NCBI RefSeq assembly: GCF_022870865.1
Contig: NZ_CP091508.1
Location: 992,001 to 1,056,000 of the forward strand
Source of the DNA: Uruburuella testudinis
Lineage (GTDB): Bacteria > Pseudomonadota > Gammaproteobacteria > Burkholderiales > Neisseriaceae
Length of the DNA stretch: 64,000 nucleotides
Direction of reading: 5' to 3'
This document shows, in pieces, positions 8,766-18,623 of this stretch (positions are counted from its first letter, which is position 1; each line of letters starts with the position of its first letter). The notes beneath the pieces were generated by a model that saw only the letters and a list, made by a program, of their open reading frames with translations, was not told the origin of the DNA and did no database searches. The position numbers and the translations under genes were made by a program.

Positions 8766-9725
8766 ATGGCTCTGCCGCTGGTTGCCCTGATTGCTTATCC
8801 CGATTTCAGCCTGTTTCATTTTTCGGTGCCGCAGATTATTTTCGGTCATGATATTTTGCCCGAGCAGCATTTGTTTGATTTGAAAACCGTGTCGCCCAAC
8901 CCCGATGGCGATTTGCATTGCCGCGGCCACGGTATGCAGATTCTTGCCGATGGCACTCTGGCGTTGTTGGCGGCGGCGGATATCGTGATTGTGCCGGGCT
9001 GGCCGGATGTGGATGAAGCGCCTTCCCCCGAGCTGCTGGCGGCTTTGCAGGCTGCATACCGGCGCGGGGCATATATGGTGGGTTTGTGTTTGGGTACTTA
9101 TGTATTGGCACATGCCGGTTTGCTCGACGGCCGCCGCGCCGCAACACATTGGGAGGCCGAAGCCGATTTCAGTGCGCGCTTTCCAAATGTGGCGCTGGAC
9201 AATAATGCGCTGTATATCCACGACGGCCGCGTGATTACTTCGGCGGGCACGGCGGCATCGCTGGATTGCTGCCTGTATATCGTGCGCGAATTTTACGGTG
9301 TGCAAACCGCCAATAAAATCGCCCGCCGCATGGTGGTGCCGCCGCATCGTGAGGGCGGGCAGGCGCAATTTATCGAACAACCGTTGCCGCAATCCACTCA
9401 AAACGCACACATCAACCGTTTGCTGGATTTTTTGCGCACACATCTGCATCAGCCGCATTCGCTGGATGACTTGGCCGGGCGGGCAGCGATGAGCCGCCGC
9501 ACCTTTACCCGCCACTTTCAGAAAGCCACCGGCCTGTCGGTGGGTGAATGGCTGTTGCAGGAGCGGCTGCGGCGCAGTTGCGAATTGCTGGAAGCCACTT
9601 CGCTGCCGGTAGAAAAAATTGCCGAAATGGCAGGCTTCAGCCATGCGGTATCGTTGCGCAAACATTTTCGCGAACGCTTTAAAGTGACGCCGAGTGCCTG
9701 GCGCCGGCAGTTTGGCGCATCATGA
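8766..9725 (+). CDS. GlxA-family transcriptional regulator (DJ-1/PfpI + AraC)
   Basis: A 319-residue two-domain regulator. The first 200 residues form a DJ-1/PfpI-type domain (LPLVALIAYPDFSLFHF, IVIVPGWPDV, and a nucleophile-elbow Cys in VGLCLGTYVLA). The last 100 form an AraC/XylS DNA-binding domain with two helix-turn-helix units (LDDLAGRAAMSRRTFTRHFQ and VEKIAEMAGFSHAVSLRKHF). Such proteins control small metabolic operons in response to unknown ligands. The start at 8766 is used because the upstream in-frame extension lies inside an R2 repeat. Confidence 0.88.
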   Translation: MALPLVALIAYPDFSLFHFSVPQIIFGHDILPEQHLFDLKTVSPNPDGDLHCRGHGMQILADGTLALLAAADIVIVPGWPDVDEAPSPELLAALQAAYRRGAYMVGLCLGTYVLAHAGLLDGRRAATHWEAEADFSARFPNVALDNNALYIHDGRVITSAGTAASLDCCLYIVREFYGVQTANKIARRMVVPPHREGGQAQFIEQPLPQSTQNAHINRLLDFLRTHLHQPHSLDDLAGRAAMSRRTFTRHFQKATGLSVGEWLLQERLRRSCELLEATSLPVEKIAEMAGFSHAVSLRKHFRERFKVTPSAWRRQFGAS

Positions 9726-9747
9726 GCAAAGGCCGTCTGAAAGCTTA

Positions 9748-9793
9748 TTGACAAAAGTAAGCCAACCCAGTTAGGTTACTTTTGCGAATGAGT
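9748..9793. repeat. R2 short copy inside an inverted DUS pair
   Basis: TTGACAAAAGTAAGCCAACC and GTTAGGTTACTTTTGCGAATG are a 46-bp R2 core palindrome. It sits between GGCCGTCTGAA (9731) and TTCAGACGGCC (9795), so it forms the loop of a DUS terminator between two convergent genes. Confidence 0.6.
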
Positions 9794-9867
9794 TTTCAGA
9801 CGGCCTCAAGCCGATTATCAGGTTGTTGTTATGCGCGGATATGATTGGCAGATGAAATGCAAACAGC

Positions 9868-10446
9868 CTACTTTTGCTTCGGGCGAAAGGCTTTGCACAC
9901 CGCTTCATCGGTTTCAATAAATGCACCGCCGATTAAATCGACACAATAAGGAATGGCGCTGAACAGGCCGTGTACCTTGATTTCACCGTTGCCGTCGTAC
10001 ACGCCGCCCAATGTTTCGGCGATGGCTTTCGGGCGGCCGGGCAGATTGACGATAAGGCATCGGCCGCGAATGCCGGCGGTTTGGCGCGATAAAATGGCGG
10101 TGGGCACGTAATACAGGCTGATTTGGCGCATTTGTTCGCCGAAGCCGGGCATTTCTTTGTCGACCACCGCCAAGGTGGCTTCGGGGGTGACATCGCGCAG
10201 AGCGGGGCCGGTGCCGCCGGTGGTAAAAATGAGGTCGCAACCATCAGTGTCGGCCATGCGGCAGAGCGCCGCTTCAATTTGCGCTTGCTCGTCGGGAATC
10301 AGCGCTTCAGCAAAATTAATGGGATTATTCACGGCGGCCTGTAACCAGTGTTTCAGCGCCGGAATGCCTTCATCCTGATAAACGCCGCTGCTGGCGCGGT
10401 CGCTGGTAGAAATCAGGCCGATGGTAACGGTGGCAAGTGGGTTCAT
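9868..10446 (-). CDS. mog: Molybdopterin adenylyltransferase
   Basis: A 192-residue MoaB/Mog-fold enzyme that adenylates molybdopterin before molybdenum insertion. Typical parts are the N-terminal IGLISTSDRASSGVYQDEGIP, the nucleotide loop FTTGGTGPALRDVTPEAT, and the NLPGRPKAI segment. Its length and the ISTSDRAS motif fit Mog rather than MoaB, though the two are close. AAGGAGCCCTC precedes the ATG. It is probably cotranscribed with the phosphorylase gene that lies upstream on the same strand, 26 bp away. Confidence 0.88.
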   Translation of the reverse strand: MNPLATVTIGLISTSDRASSGVYQDEGIPALKHWLQAAVNNPINFAEALIPDEQAQIEAALCRMADTDGCDLIFTTGGTGPALRDVTPEATLAVVDKEMPGFGEQMRQISLYYVPTAILSRQTAGIRGRCLIVNLPGRPKAIAETLGGVYDGNGEIKVHGLFSAIPYCVDLIGGAFIETDEAVCKAFRPKQK

Positions 10447-10472
10447 GAGGGCTCCTTGGGTTTCAGACGGCC

Positions 10473-11201
10473 TTACAAATCCACCAGCAGGCGGCGGATT
10501 TTTTCAATCGATATTTCTGCCTGACGGCTGCGGAATTCAGGCGACTGCATATGGTGGCCGTTATCGTTGCAGGCCGCCGTGCCGATAACCGCGCACAAAT
10601 GCACATAGGCCATATCAAGCTCACGGGCCAGCACCGCTTCGGGCATACCGGTCATGCCGACAATGTCGACACCATCGTTGCGGTAGCGGCGCACTTCGGC
10701 CACCGTGGGCATACGCGGGCCTTGCAGGCAGCCGTATACGGCGCGGCGGTTGAGTTGAGTGCCGTGGGCGGCGGCGTGTTGCAACAGGCGCAGGCGCAGC
10801 TCGCGGTTGTAGGGCGGCGAGAAATCGGTGTAAACAACCGGTTGCGGCCGCCCTTCAAAAAAGGTGCAGTCGCGCCCCCAGGTGTAGTCGATTAAGTCGT
10901 GCGGCACCACCAGCGAGCCGAGCTCAAAATCTTCATTGACACTGGTTACCGAAGAAATCGACACGATGTTTTTTACCCCCACCGATTGCAGTGCCCAAAT
11001 ATTGGCACGATAGTTGATTTCATGCGGCGAGAGTGTGTGGTTGAGGCCGTGGCGGGCAAGGAACGCAATCTCATGGCTGCCCATGCAGCCCATCAGCAGC
11101 GGGCTGCTGGTCAGGCCGTAGGGCGTGCGCACGATTTGGCGGTGGACGATTTTAAGTTCGGGCAGACGGGTCAGACCGCTGCCGCCGATAACGGCAATCA
11201 T
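10473..11201 (-). CDS. S-methyl-5'-thioinosine/thioadenosine phosphorylase
   Basis: A 242-residue PNP/MTAP-family phosphorylase that cleaves a methylthio- or purine nucleoside with phosphate in purine and methionine salvage. The starting MIAVIGGSGLTRLPEL, the active-site NHTLSPHEINYRANIWAL, the sugar/base site GMTGMPEAVLARELDMAYVHL and the AACNDNGHH segment are characteristic. The CND-type base-site residues hint at methylthioinosine preference, but this is inference. The start is placed at 11201; an upstream extension has no homologous look. Confidence 0.82.
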   Translation of the reverse strand: MIAVIGGSGLTRLPELKIVHRQIVRTPYGLTSSPLLMGCMGSHEIAFLARHGLNHTLSPHEINYRANIWALQSVGVKNIVSISSVTSVNEDFELGSLVVPHDLIDYTWGRDCTFFEGRPQPVVYTDFSPPYNRELRLRLLQHAAAHGTQLNRRAVYGCLQGPRMPTVAEVRRYRNDGVDIVGMTGMPEAVLARELDMAYVHLCAVIGTAACNDNGHHMQSPEFRSRQAEISIEKIRRLLVDL

Positions 11202-11895
11202 GGGCTGCTTTCGTAGAGATGCGGAAAACTTATTGTAAAGGATTTGGTCGCGGCTGGGTATGCCGCACGTCAACAGGCCGTCTGAACAGACATTATTTCA
11301 TTGTTGTTTGAAATAAACGGGCTGAAAATAGAAAACGTGCGTTCGGGATAAGATAGTCCGTGAGGTATGGTAAAGCTCAAATCAATGTATCATAAAGAGA
11401 TATAAACGCAAGAGGGTGTGTAAGTACAGCCTATCAGCTTGATAATGGGATACTTTTAATATGAGCAAGGGGCACCGCAATCAGGTTATTTTTATATCGG
11501 GCATCAAAATCCCTTTGCTGCGTTGCCCCCAGCCTAACCCTCTCTCGTTGGGGCGGGAACGGCATGCCGCAATACCAACCGAATGCGGCCACACCAACTC
11601 AATGCTGCCGGACAAAACTTAATGTCCGACAACCCGCCAGCCCGGTGATTATCTGGTCCGTATCAAAGTGCTGCGCTGTGATGCCTGCCTGGGCGCATAA
11701 ATTAACTTTGATCGGTTTTCTGCTGCCAATTGATTTGAATTGAATGAAGTCTTCTTATGGTTTTTATTTATATTAAAACAGCAGCTTGCTATCAATCGGC
11801 TACTCGTTGTTTAGAATTTTCTTATTTCGAATTCACATTAAAAAAGGCCGTCTGAACGGAAATCTGCGTTCAGACGGCCTTGCTTTAATCAAGCC
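11202..11895. other. 694-bp gene-free stretch
   Basis: No intact gene is visible. A short open stretch near 11633-11700 ends LVRIKVLRCDACLGA-stop on the plus strand and could be the decayed end of a gene, but nothing upstream supports it. The right end is an inverted DUS hairpin (11845-11881) that would terminate the inositol phosphatase gene. A DUS copy also lies near 11276. Confidence 0.4.
11845..11881. terminator. Inverted-DUS terminator of the inositol phosphatase gene
   Basis: AAGGCCGTCTGAACG and CGTTCAGACGGCCTT pair around GAAATCTG. It lies 15 bp past the stop codon on the minus strand. Confidence 0.8.
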
Positions 11896-12738
11896 TTATT
11901 TCACATGCGGGGCAATGATTTGCAGCATTTGCGCCAGCACTTTCGGGTTGGCGGCCACGATATCGCCGCTTTCCAGCCAGTTTTCATTGCCGTGCATATC
12001 GGTCACGATGCCGCCGGCTTCCTGCACCAGCAACGCACCTGCCGCAATATCCCACGGCTTGAGGTTGAATTCGAAAAAGCCGTCGAGGCGGCCGCAGGCA
12101 AGGGCACACAAATCCAGCGCAGCGGCGCCTTCGCGGCGGCCGCCGGCAGTTTTGGCAAGAAAGTCTTTCAGAATCGCCAGGTAAGTATCCATCATGCTTT
12201 GATCGACTACCGGAAAGCCGGTGCCGATCAGGCAGCGGTTGAGCTCGATGCGGTTGGATACGCGGATGCGCCGGTCGTTGAGCAGGGCGCCTTTGCCGCG
12301 CGAAGCCATATAGAGATCGTTGCGTTCGGGGGCGTAAACCAGCGCTTCCTGCAATTTGCCTTTGTGTAAAAGTGCCATCGAAACTGCATATTGCGGGTGG
12401 CCGTGCAGATAGTTGGTGGTGCCGTCGAGCGGGTCGATTACCCATTCGTATTCGGGCACGGCGGGCACATCTTGGGCGGATATTTGATGAACAGTAATGC
12501 CTTCGCGGGTTTTGTCGGCGCGGAAATAGCCGCCTTCTTCGCTGCGGACAAGGTGGTCGGGATAGCTGTAAAAGAGGGTGTCGAGAATGATGGCTTCCGA
12601 TTGGCGGTCGACATCGGATACGAAATCGTTAAACGCTTTGCTGTCGATTTTGACAGTGTCGAGGCTGGCGGAGGCGCGAATCATCATATCGCCGGCTTTG
12701 CGGGCGGCTTTGAAGGCGGTGTTTAAAATCGGATTCAT
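11896..12738 (-). CDS. suhB: Inositol monophosphatase family protein (SuhB-like)
   Basis: A 280-residue Mg2+-dependent phosphatase. The metal site residues appear in order: Glu pair in RSEEGGYF, WVIDPLDGTTNYLHG (the DPLDGT motif), and the closing PWDIAAGALLVQEAGG. SuhB hydrolyses inositol-1-phosphate and also binds NusA and RNA polymerase during rRNA transcription in other bacteria. The start is set at 12738 (MNPILN), the usual family start; the longer upstream reading has no match to the family. It is divergent from trmJ. Confidence 0.88.
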   Translation of the reverse strand: MNPILNTAFKAARKAGDMMIRASASLDTVKIDSKAFNDFVSDVDRQSEAIILDTLFYSYPDHLVRSEEGGYFRADKTREGITVHQISAQDVPAVPEYEWVIDPLDGTTNYLHGHPQYAVSMALLHKGKLQEALVYAPERNDLYMASRGKGALLNDRRIRVSNRIELNRCLIGTGFPVVDQSMMDTYLAILKDFLAKTAGGRREGAAALDLCALACGRLDGFFEFNLKPWDIAAGALLVQEAGGIVTDMHGNENWLESGDIVAANPKVLAQMLQIIAPHVK

Positions 12739-12947
12739 GGCAGGCTTTCTAATCGGGTACAATATCGGTTGCCGCTCGGCAAGCAAAACGTCAAACGGCA
12801 GAAACCGCGCATCAAAGCGCCGCGAAGTGCGGGCAGGGCGGTTTCTCATGTTAAAGAGCATTTCAGACGGCCTGTTCTTCACATTAATTGCTCAAGATGC
12901 CGTCTGAAAACATAGGCCGCATTATACGCGCATTCCGAAAATAAAAC

Positions 12948-13754
12948 ATGATGAATCATATTCCCGCCATACCCGCTTATCTCGACAATATCCATATCGT
13001 TCTGGCCCGCACCAGCCATCCGGCCAATATCGGTTCGGCCGCGCGCGCTATGAAAACCATGGGGCTTACCCGCCTGACACTGGTGGCGCCGCAATTGATT
13101 ACCACACCGATGACGCCCGAGCCGCCCGCGTTTGACAGCGCCAATCCGCAAGCATTTGAATTGCCGCAAGAGAGTTTTGTGTTGGCCTCGGGCGCCGCCG
13201 ATGTGCTGGAAAACGCCCGCATCACCGCCACGCTGGATGAAGCGCTGGCCGACACCACCCTCAATTGCGCACTCACCAGCCGCAAGCGCGAGCTGACTTC
13301 GCCGCTGCAAACCCCGCGCGAGCTGGTGCCCGAGCTGCTGCAAGCCGCGCAGGCCGGGCAGCAGGTGGCGCTGGTGTTCGGCAATGAAACTTTCGGCCTG
13401 AGCATCGAAGAAGTGCAAAACTGCAACCGCCTGATGACCATCAACGGTAATCCCGATTATTTTTCGCTGAACCTCTCGCAGGCGGTGCAAGTGGTGTGTT
13501 ACGAATTGTTCAGCCAGATCGGCATGCCGATGACGCACCTGACACAGGAAAGCAACCCCGCCACCCACGCCCAAATCAGCGGCCTGGTCGGCCATCTCGA
13601 AAGCGTGATGGACGACATCGGCTTTTTCAACCGCCGCAACAGCGAGCGGTTGATGCGGCGCATGCAAGGCTTGTTTTCCCGCGCCAACACACAAACAGAA
13701 GATATTGATATCTTGCGCGGCTTTTTAAATACTGTGAAACGCAACCTCAAATAG
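12948..13754 (+). CDS. trmJ: tRNA (cytidine/uridine-2'-O-)-methyltransferase TrmJ
   Basis: A 268-residue SPOUT methyltransferase that 2'-O-methylates position 32 in tRNA anticodon loops. The class motifs are visible: motif 1 VLARTSHPANIGSAARAMKTMG, motif 2 ALVFGNETFGLSIEEVQNCN, and motif 3 YFSLNLSQAVQVVCYEL, followed by a helical C-terminal extension typical of TrmJ. ATG 12948 is the first of two Met codons. The DUF1853 gene starts 15 bp after the stop, so the two are probably one operon. Confidence 0.92.
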   Translation: MMNHIPAIPAYLDNIHIVLARTSHPANIGSAARAMKTMGLTRLTLVAPQLITTPMTPEPPAFDSANPQAFELPQESFVLASGAADVLENARITATLDEALADTTLNCALTSRKRELTSPLQTPRELVPELLQAAQAGQQVALVFGNETFGLSIEEVQNCNRLMTINGNPDYFSLNLSQAVQVVCYELFSQIGMPMTHLTQESNPATHAQISGLVGHLESVMDDIGFFNRRNSERLMRRMQGLFSRANTQTEDIDILRGFLNTVKRNLK

Positions 13755-13769
13755 ATAAGGCCGTCTGAA

Positions 13770-14639
13770 ATGAATTATGCACTTGATGCACTGTGGTGGC
13801 GGCTGACCGACCCGAATGTGCGCGATCTGGCCTCGATTTTGACCGCACCGCCGTTGTGGCACAGCGGCTGCGAATTGGGGGTGCGCGAATTGCTCGGCGA
13901 AGCAGGCTTCCGCTGCCTGCTGGCACTCGACAGCAATCCTGAACCGCTGCAACAGCATCTGGCGCAAGAAGCCCCGTTCGGCCACCGTTTGGGGCTGTAT
14001 GCCGAAAGCCTGTTGGCCTTTTGGCTGAACACTGCCCCGCATGCGCAGCTGTATGCCCGCAATCTGAGCGTGCGCGACGATAACGGCCAAACCTTGGGCG
14101 CACTCGATTTCGTGGCCGGATTAAATGGGCGGCTGTATCACATTGAATTAACTTGCAAATATTACGGCGATGCTGAAGCGAGGCCGTCTGAAATGGTGGG
14201 TTTGAACCGCAGCGACCGTTTGACCGATAAAGCCGCCAAACTGCAACAGCAATTGGCGTGGTCTGCCGCACCGCAAGGGCAGACCGCTTTACAGGCCGCC
14301 GACATCAAACCCGAAAATATCACGCGCGTTTCAGTGGTGCGTGGCATCGGGTTTGCCGCAGCCGCAGCAACATGGCAGGCACAGCCGCTCAACCGCTACG
14401 GCTGGCACGGCCTGTATATCAACCACACACAACCGTGGCCGCGTTCAGACGGCCTTGATGCACGCTATTACCCGCTGCCGCCGTTGCACTTGCTCGCCCC
14501 CGCCCGCGTGCCGCCTGTTTACGCGCTGACATCAGATGCGCTGGATGAGGTGGCTTACGGCCAAGTGGCGCGGCTGGAATTGCGCCCCGACGGCTGTTGG
14601 CATGAAACCGCACGCATAATGAGGGCAAAGGCCGTCTGA
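13770..14639 (+). CDS. DUF1853 family protein
   Basis: A 289-residue protein of the DUF1853 family, often found in Neisseria and gamma-proteobacteria with no assigned activity. The DFVAGLNGRLYHIELTCKYY stretch, with Asp, Glu and Lys in a beta-strand context, recalls a PD-(D/E)XK nuclease-like core; that is an inference only. The gene is tightly tied to uptake sequences: AAGGCCGTCTGAA lies directly before the ATG, one copy is read through in frame as Arg-Pro-Ser-Glu near 14182, and AAGGCCGTCTGA supplies the final Lys-Ala-Val-stop. Confidence 0.8.
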   Translation: MNYALDALWWRLTDPNVRDLASILTAPPLWHSGCELGVRELLGEAGFRCLLALDSNPEPLQQHLAQEAPFGHRLGLYAESLLAFWLNTAPHAQLYARNLSVRDDNGQTLGALDFVAGLNGRLYHIELTCKYYGDAEARPSEMVGLNRSDRLTDKAAKLQQQLAWSAAPQGQTALQAADIKPENITRVSVVRGIGFAAAAATWQAQPLNRYGWHGLYINHTQPWPRSDGLDARYYPLPPLHLLAPARVPPVYALTSDALDEVAYGQVARLELRPDGCWHETARIMRAKAV

Positions 14640-14854
14640 AGCCGATTTAAAAAAGCCGGCCAATAAGGCGGCAGGATGAAGGCAGGAGCGGGTTGTTTTT
14701 ATCAATGAGTATGAATGTTGAAAAATATATTTTATCGGCGTGTTGTGATACACTTGCGGTTTAATTTTTTATCCCCATTTTTCGGGAAATGAATGCAAAA
14801 GCGGGCATGCCGCCCGTTTTGGATTGTTAACACCAATAGAATTAAGGGCTTATA

Positions 14855-16165
14855 ATGAGCGTAACTGTAGAAACTTTGGAAAATCTGGAACGCAAAATTG
14901 TGTTGGCGCTGCCGTGGGCGGCCATCAATGCGGAAACCGACAAGCGTTTGCAACAAACCCAACGCCGCGTAAAAATCGACGGCTTCCGCCCCGGCAAAGC
15001 GCCGCTGAAGATGGTTGAGTCTATGTATGGCGCGGGTGTGCAAAACGATGTGATGAACGAGCAGGTTCAAAAAGCCTTCTACGATGTCGCTGTCAGCGAA
15101 GATTTGAAAGTGGCCGGTATGCCGCGTTTCGAAGGCGTGGAAGAGCAAGATGATAAAGATGCTTTTAAAGTGGCCGCGATTTTCGAAGTATTCCCCGAAG
15201 TGGCTGTAGGCGATTTGGCCGCTCAGGAAATTGAAAAAGTAACCGCCGAAGTGGGCGATGCCGAAATCGACAAAACCATCGATATCCTGCGCCAACAGCG
15301 TACCCGTTTCAACCACGTTGAGCGCGAAGCGCAAAACGGCGACCGTGTGATTATCGACTTTGAAGGCAAAATCGATGATGTGCCTTTTGAAGGCGGCTCT
15401 TCTAAAAATTACCCCTTCGTATTGGGCAACGGCCAAATGCTGCCTGAATTCGAAGCCGGTGTGTTGGGCTTGAAAGAAGGTGAAAGCAAAGATGTGGAAG
15501 TGAATTTCCCGGAAGATTACCACGGTAAAGACGTGGCCGGTAAAACCGCTGTGTTCACCATCACATTAAACAACGTATCCGAAGCCGTATTGCCGGAAGT
15601 AGACGAGCAATTTGCCAAAGCTTTGGGCATTGAAGACGGCGATGTGGCCAAAATGCGCGAAGAAGTGAAGAAAAATGTGGCGCGTGAAGTATCCCGCCGC
15701 ACGCAGGAGCAAACCAAAGAAGCGGTGATGGAAGCTTTGCTGAAATCTACCGAAATCCAGCTGCCCAAAGCTCTGGTGGCCGATGAAGCCGCCCGCCTGG
15801 CTGCCGAAATGAAGCAAAATTTCGTTAACCAAGGTATGGCTGATGCCGCCAATCTGGATCTGCCGGCCGATATGTTTAACGAACAGGCCGAACGCCGCGT
15901 GGCTTTGGGCTTGATTCTGGCCAAACTGGTGGAAGAAAACAAACTGGAGCCGACTGAAGAGCAAATCAAAGCGGTGGTTAGCGAATTTGCCGAAAGCTAT
16001 GAAGATCCGCAAGAAGTGATCGAGTGGTATTTTGCCGACCAACAACGTTTGCAAGGCCCGACTTCTTTGGCAATTGAGGCCAATGTGGTAGATTTTGTGC
16101 TGGGCAAAGCCAAAGTCAGCGAAAAAGCTTTGTCGTTTGATGAAGTGATGGGCGCACAGGCTTAA
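14855..16165 (+). CDS. tig: Trigger factor (ribosome-associated chaperone)
   Basis: A 436-residue chaperone with the three usual parts. The N-terminal ribosome-binding domain contains the signature GFRPGKAP, the central FKBP-type prolyl isomerase domain starts near residue 160 (NGDRVIIDFEGKIDD), and a helical C-terminal domain is last. It binds nascent chains at the ribosome exit tunnel. clpP lies 80 bp downstream, the conserved tig-clpP order. A GC-rich hairpin (GCGGGCATGCCGCCCG, about 14802-14817) with a T-run lies in the leader and might attenuate. Confidence 0.95.
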   Translation: MSVTVETLENLERKIVLALPWAAINAETDKRLQQTQRRVKIDGFRPGKAPLKMVESMYGAGVQNDVMNEQVQKAFYDVAVSEDLKVAGMPRFEGVEEQDDKDAFKVAAIFEVFPEVAVGDLAAQEIEKVTAEVGDAEIDKTIDILRQQRTRFNHVEREAQNGDRVIIDFEGKIDDVPFEGGSSKNYPFVLGNGQMLPEFEAGVLGLKEGESKDVEVNFPEDYHGKDVAGKTAVFTITLNNVSEAVLPEVDEQFAKALGIEDGDVAKMREEVKKNVAREVSRRTQEQTKEAVMEALLKSTEIQLPKALVADEAARLAAEMKQNFVNQGMADAANLDLPADMFNEQAERRVALGLILAKLVEENKLEPTEEQIKAVVSEFAESYEDPQEVIEWYFADQQRLQGPTSLAIEANVVDFVLGKAKVSEKALSFDEVMGAQA

Positions 16166-16188
16166 TGGCGGTTGAGGCCGTCTGAAAA

Positions 16189-16223
16189 CAAAAGCACCTT
16201 AAGCTGCGCTTGGGTGCTTTTTT
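16189..16223 (+). terminator. Terminator between tig and clpP
   Basis: AAAAGCACCTTAAG and CTTGGGTGCTTTTTT pair around CTGCG and end in a T-run, 24 bp after the tig stop and preceded by a DUS copy. clpP must then be partly expressed from read-through or its own promoter. Confidence 0.8.
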
Positions 16224-16247
16224 ACCATTATTATGATAGGAGCGCAT

Positions 16248-16871
<624 letters not shown>

Positions 16872-16883
16872 TGGTTGCAGCAT

Positions 16884-17005
16884 ATACCCATTCATGAAAA
16901 TAACCTGATTGCGCCGATTTTCTCGCCTTACGCCCTATGGTGTGCATGGTCGTTTGCTTGCCGCTTCTCCGGCTTGCTTTCCGGCCTGCTTTGATGAATG
17001 GGTAT
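16884..17005. repeat. R2 interspersed repeat, complete copy
   Basis: ATACCCATTCATGAAAATAA at the left and TGATGAATGGGTAT at the right are inverted ends; the core reads AACCTGATTGCGCCG. It lies between clpP and a DUS terminator. Confidence 0.7.
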
Positions 17006-17019
17006 GAAATCATGGATGA

Positions 17020-17071
17020 AGGCCGTCTGAAACTTTTGGTTTTCAGACGGCCTTTTGGTTTCAGACGGCCT
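17020..17071. terminator. Inverted-DUS terminator with a third DUS
   Basis: AAGGCCGTCTGAAAC pairs with GTTTTCAGACGGCCTTTT, and another TTTCAGACGGCCTTTT follows 4 bases later, so two alternative hairpins can form with the same left arm. Confidence 0.7.
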
Positions 17072-17169
17072 TTTGATGAGATGATAGGCTGGAAGCCTGA
17101 TGCTGATTCAAAAAATCAACCGGCAAGGGCAGGGCGATGCCATCAGATAGATTTTTCGAATGAACTATA

Positions 17170-17331
17170 GGATATCCTGACAATTCGTTTACGGGTGCTT
17201 TCCGCTTCTGAAAACGCATCTGCTGCGTTAAAAAGCCTCGCAAAATATCCGAGCTTACTGCATTTTTTTGCAGGGTATCTGCAATTTCAGGAGCAAAAAT
17301 CCCTTTATAAACGACGCATCAGGAATCTTAG
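17170..17331. repeat. R1 MITE-like repeat, diverged full copy
   Basis: Left end GGATATCCTGACAATTCG and right end GCATCAGGAATCTTA are degenerate versions of the R1 ends. The body shares GAAAACGCATCTGCTGCGTT and AAAAAGCCTCGCAA with the copy at 18834. The stop codon of slyD (minus strand) falls inside the right end. Confidence 0.65.
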
Positions 17332-17807
17332 TGGTGGTGACCGTGCGGGCCGTGGGCGTGACCGTGGGTAATTTCATCAGCGCTGGCTTCACGCACGCTG
17401 TCAACTGTGGCTTTAAAGCGGATTTTCATGCCGGCTAACGGGTGGTTGCCGTCTACTACGGCTTTGCCGTCGGCCACATCGGTTACGCGGTACACCAATA
17501 CATCGCCGGTTTCGGGGTCGTCGGCTTCAAACATCATGCCGGCTTCAACTTCTACCGGGAACACGTTAACATCTTCGATGCGCACCAATTCAGGATCTTG
17601 CTCGCCGAAAGCATCATCGGGCGCCAGCACCACATCCACCGTTTCGCCCACTTCTTTGCCGTGCAAAGCTTCTTCTACCAGCGGGAAAATACCGTCATAA
17701 CCGCCGTGCAGATAAGCAATCGGTTGTTCGGTTTTGTCGATCAGCTGATCGTTGGCATCAAACATTTCATAGTGAAGGGTAACGACAGAATTTTTTGCAA
17801 TGGCCAT
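17328..17807 (-). CDS. slyD: FKBP-type peptidyl-prolyl isomerase SlyD
   Basis: A 159-residue FKBP-type prolyl isomerase with an inserted chaperone (IF) domain. It starts MAIAKNSVVTLHYEMFDAND, includes PIAYLHGGYDGIFPLVEEALHGKEVG, the flap insert around LAPDDAFGEQDPELV, and ends in a His-rich tail (HGHAHGPHGHHH) that binds nickel or other metals. It acts as a cytoplasmic folding helper and metallochaperone. The stop TAA and the end of the His tail abut an R1 repeat end, so the exact tail length may have been set by that insertion. Confidence 0.93.
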   Translation of the reverse strand: MAIAKNSVVTLHYEMFDANDQLIDKTEQPIAYLHGGYDGIFPLVEEALHGKEVGETVDVVLAPDDAFGEQDPELVRIEDVNVFPVEVEAGMMFEADDPETGDVLVYRVTDVADGKAVVDGNHPLAGMKIRFKATVDSVREASADEITHGHAHGPHGHHH

Positions 17808-18294
17808 GTAATAGGTCCTTTATTTGTGGAAATGGTGGTTTATTGTAGCATAGGCCGGCATGGCAATGCGGCTAAACTTATGGTGCGGCGGCGGCAGATT
17901 GGTAAAGAAATAATATGAATTTTTTAAGACAACGGTAGTAAATGTTGTTTTTTTGCAACTTTTGGGTTGGCAGGCTGAATGGCAGGCCGTTGAGGCGGGT
18001 AAATGTTTTTATTGTGATTTTATTTCTTAAATTTTTGAAATATTAGAATAAAATAAAAAATTCAAACAGCTTTTCAATCCGTTTCAGCAATTGAGCGTGA
18101 ACTTATTATTCAAATCACATGCCTAAGCGTTATATTCTTGCTGAACTGTATACAGGTTTCGTTGCATTGGTTTAGGGCGTGCGGCATAATTGCTGACAGA
18201 TTCAGTTATGAATTTCTGTGGTATATGACCGGGCTGTTTGGTGCGGTCAAATTAATTATTCTTAGTTTTGATCAAATAAGAGAAGGTATTGAAA
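17808..18294. other. 487-bp leader/intergenic region before the Ala-rich lipoprotein
   Basis: No gene is seen. The stretch 18010-18070 is extremely AT-rich (TTTATTTCTTAAATTTTTGAAATATTAGAATAAAAT), as in an UP element or curved promoter region. Together with the GCT-rich codons of the downstream gene this suggests strong expression. AGAAGG at 18281-18286 is the ribosome site. Confidence 0.4.
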
Positions 18295-18600
18295 ATGAAA
18301 AAATCACTGTTTGCTGCTGCTTTGATGTCTCTGTTCCTGGCCGCTTGCGGTAACAACGCCGAGAAAGCCCAAGATGCTGCTTCTGCCGCTTCTGAAGCTG
18401 TTGTTGAAGCTGCTTCTGATGCTCAAGCTGCTGCTTCTGATGCCGTTGAAGCTGCTTCTGAAGCCAAAGCTGATGCTCAAGAAGCTGTAGCCGAAGGTTC
18501 TAAAGATGCTTCTGCTGCTGTTGCTGAAGCCGCTTCTGCTGCTACTGCTGCTGCTTCTGCCGTTGAAACTGCTACTGAAGCTGCTTCTGCTGCAAAATAA
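18295..18600 (+). CDS. Small Ala-rich lipoprotein
   Basis: A 101-residue precursor: signal peptide MKKSLFAAALMSLFLAAC with lipidated Cys, followed by a mature part that is almost only Ala, Glu, Ser, Asp and Val in repeats of about 7-11 residues (AASEAVVEAASDAQAAASDA). The pattern predicts a long amphipathic helix or coiled coil tethered to the outer membrane. Ala is nearly always GCT or GCC with few rare codons, a sign of high expression. ATG 18295 follows AGAAGG; a TTG at 18289 is not used. A perfect 32-base terminator follows. Function unknown. Confidence 0.8.
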   Translation: MKKSLFAAALMSLFLAACGNNAEKAQDAASAASEAVVEAASDAQAAASDAVEAASEAKADAQEAVAEGSKDASAAVAEAASAATAAASAVETATEAASAAK

Positions 18601-18623
18601 TCATATTCTGCTGAATATGTGAC

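Noticed and set aside
11633..11700. Short open stretch ending LVRIKVLRCDACLGA-stop, a possible gene remnant
   Set aside because: No supporting coding sequence upstream, no start or ribosome site, and no family recognised.
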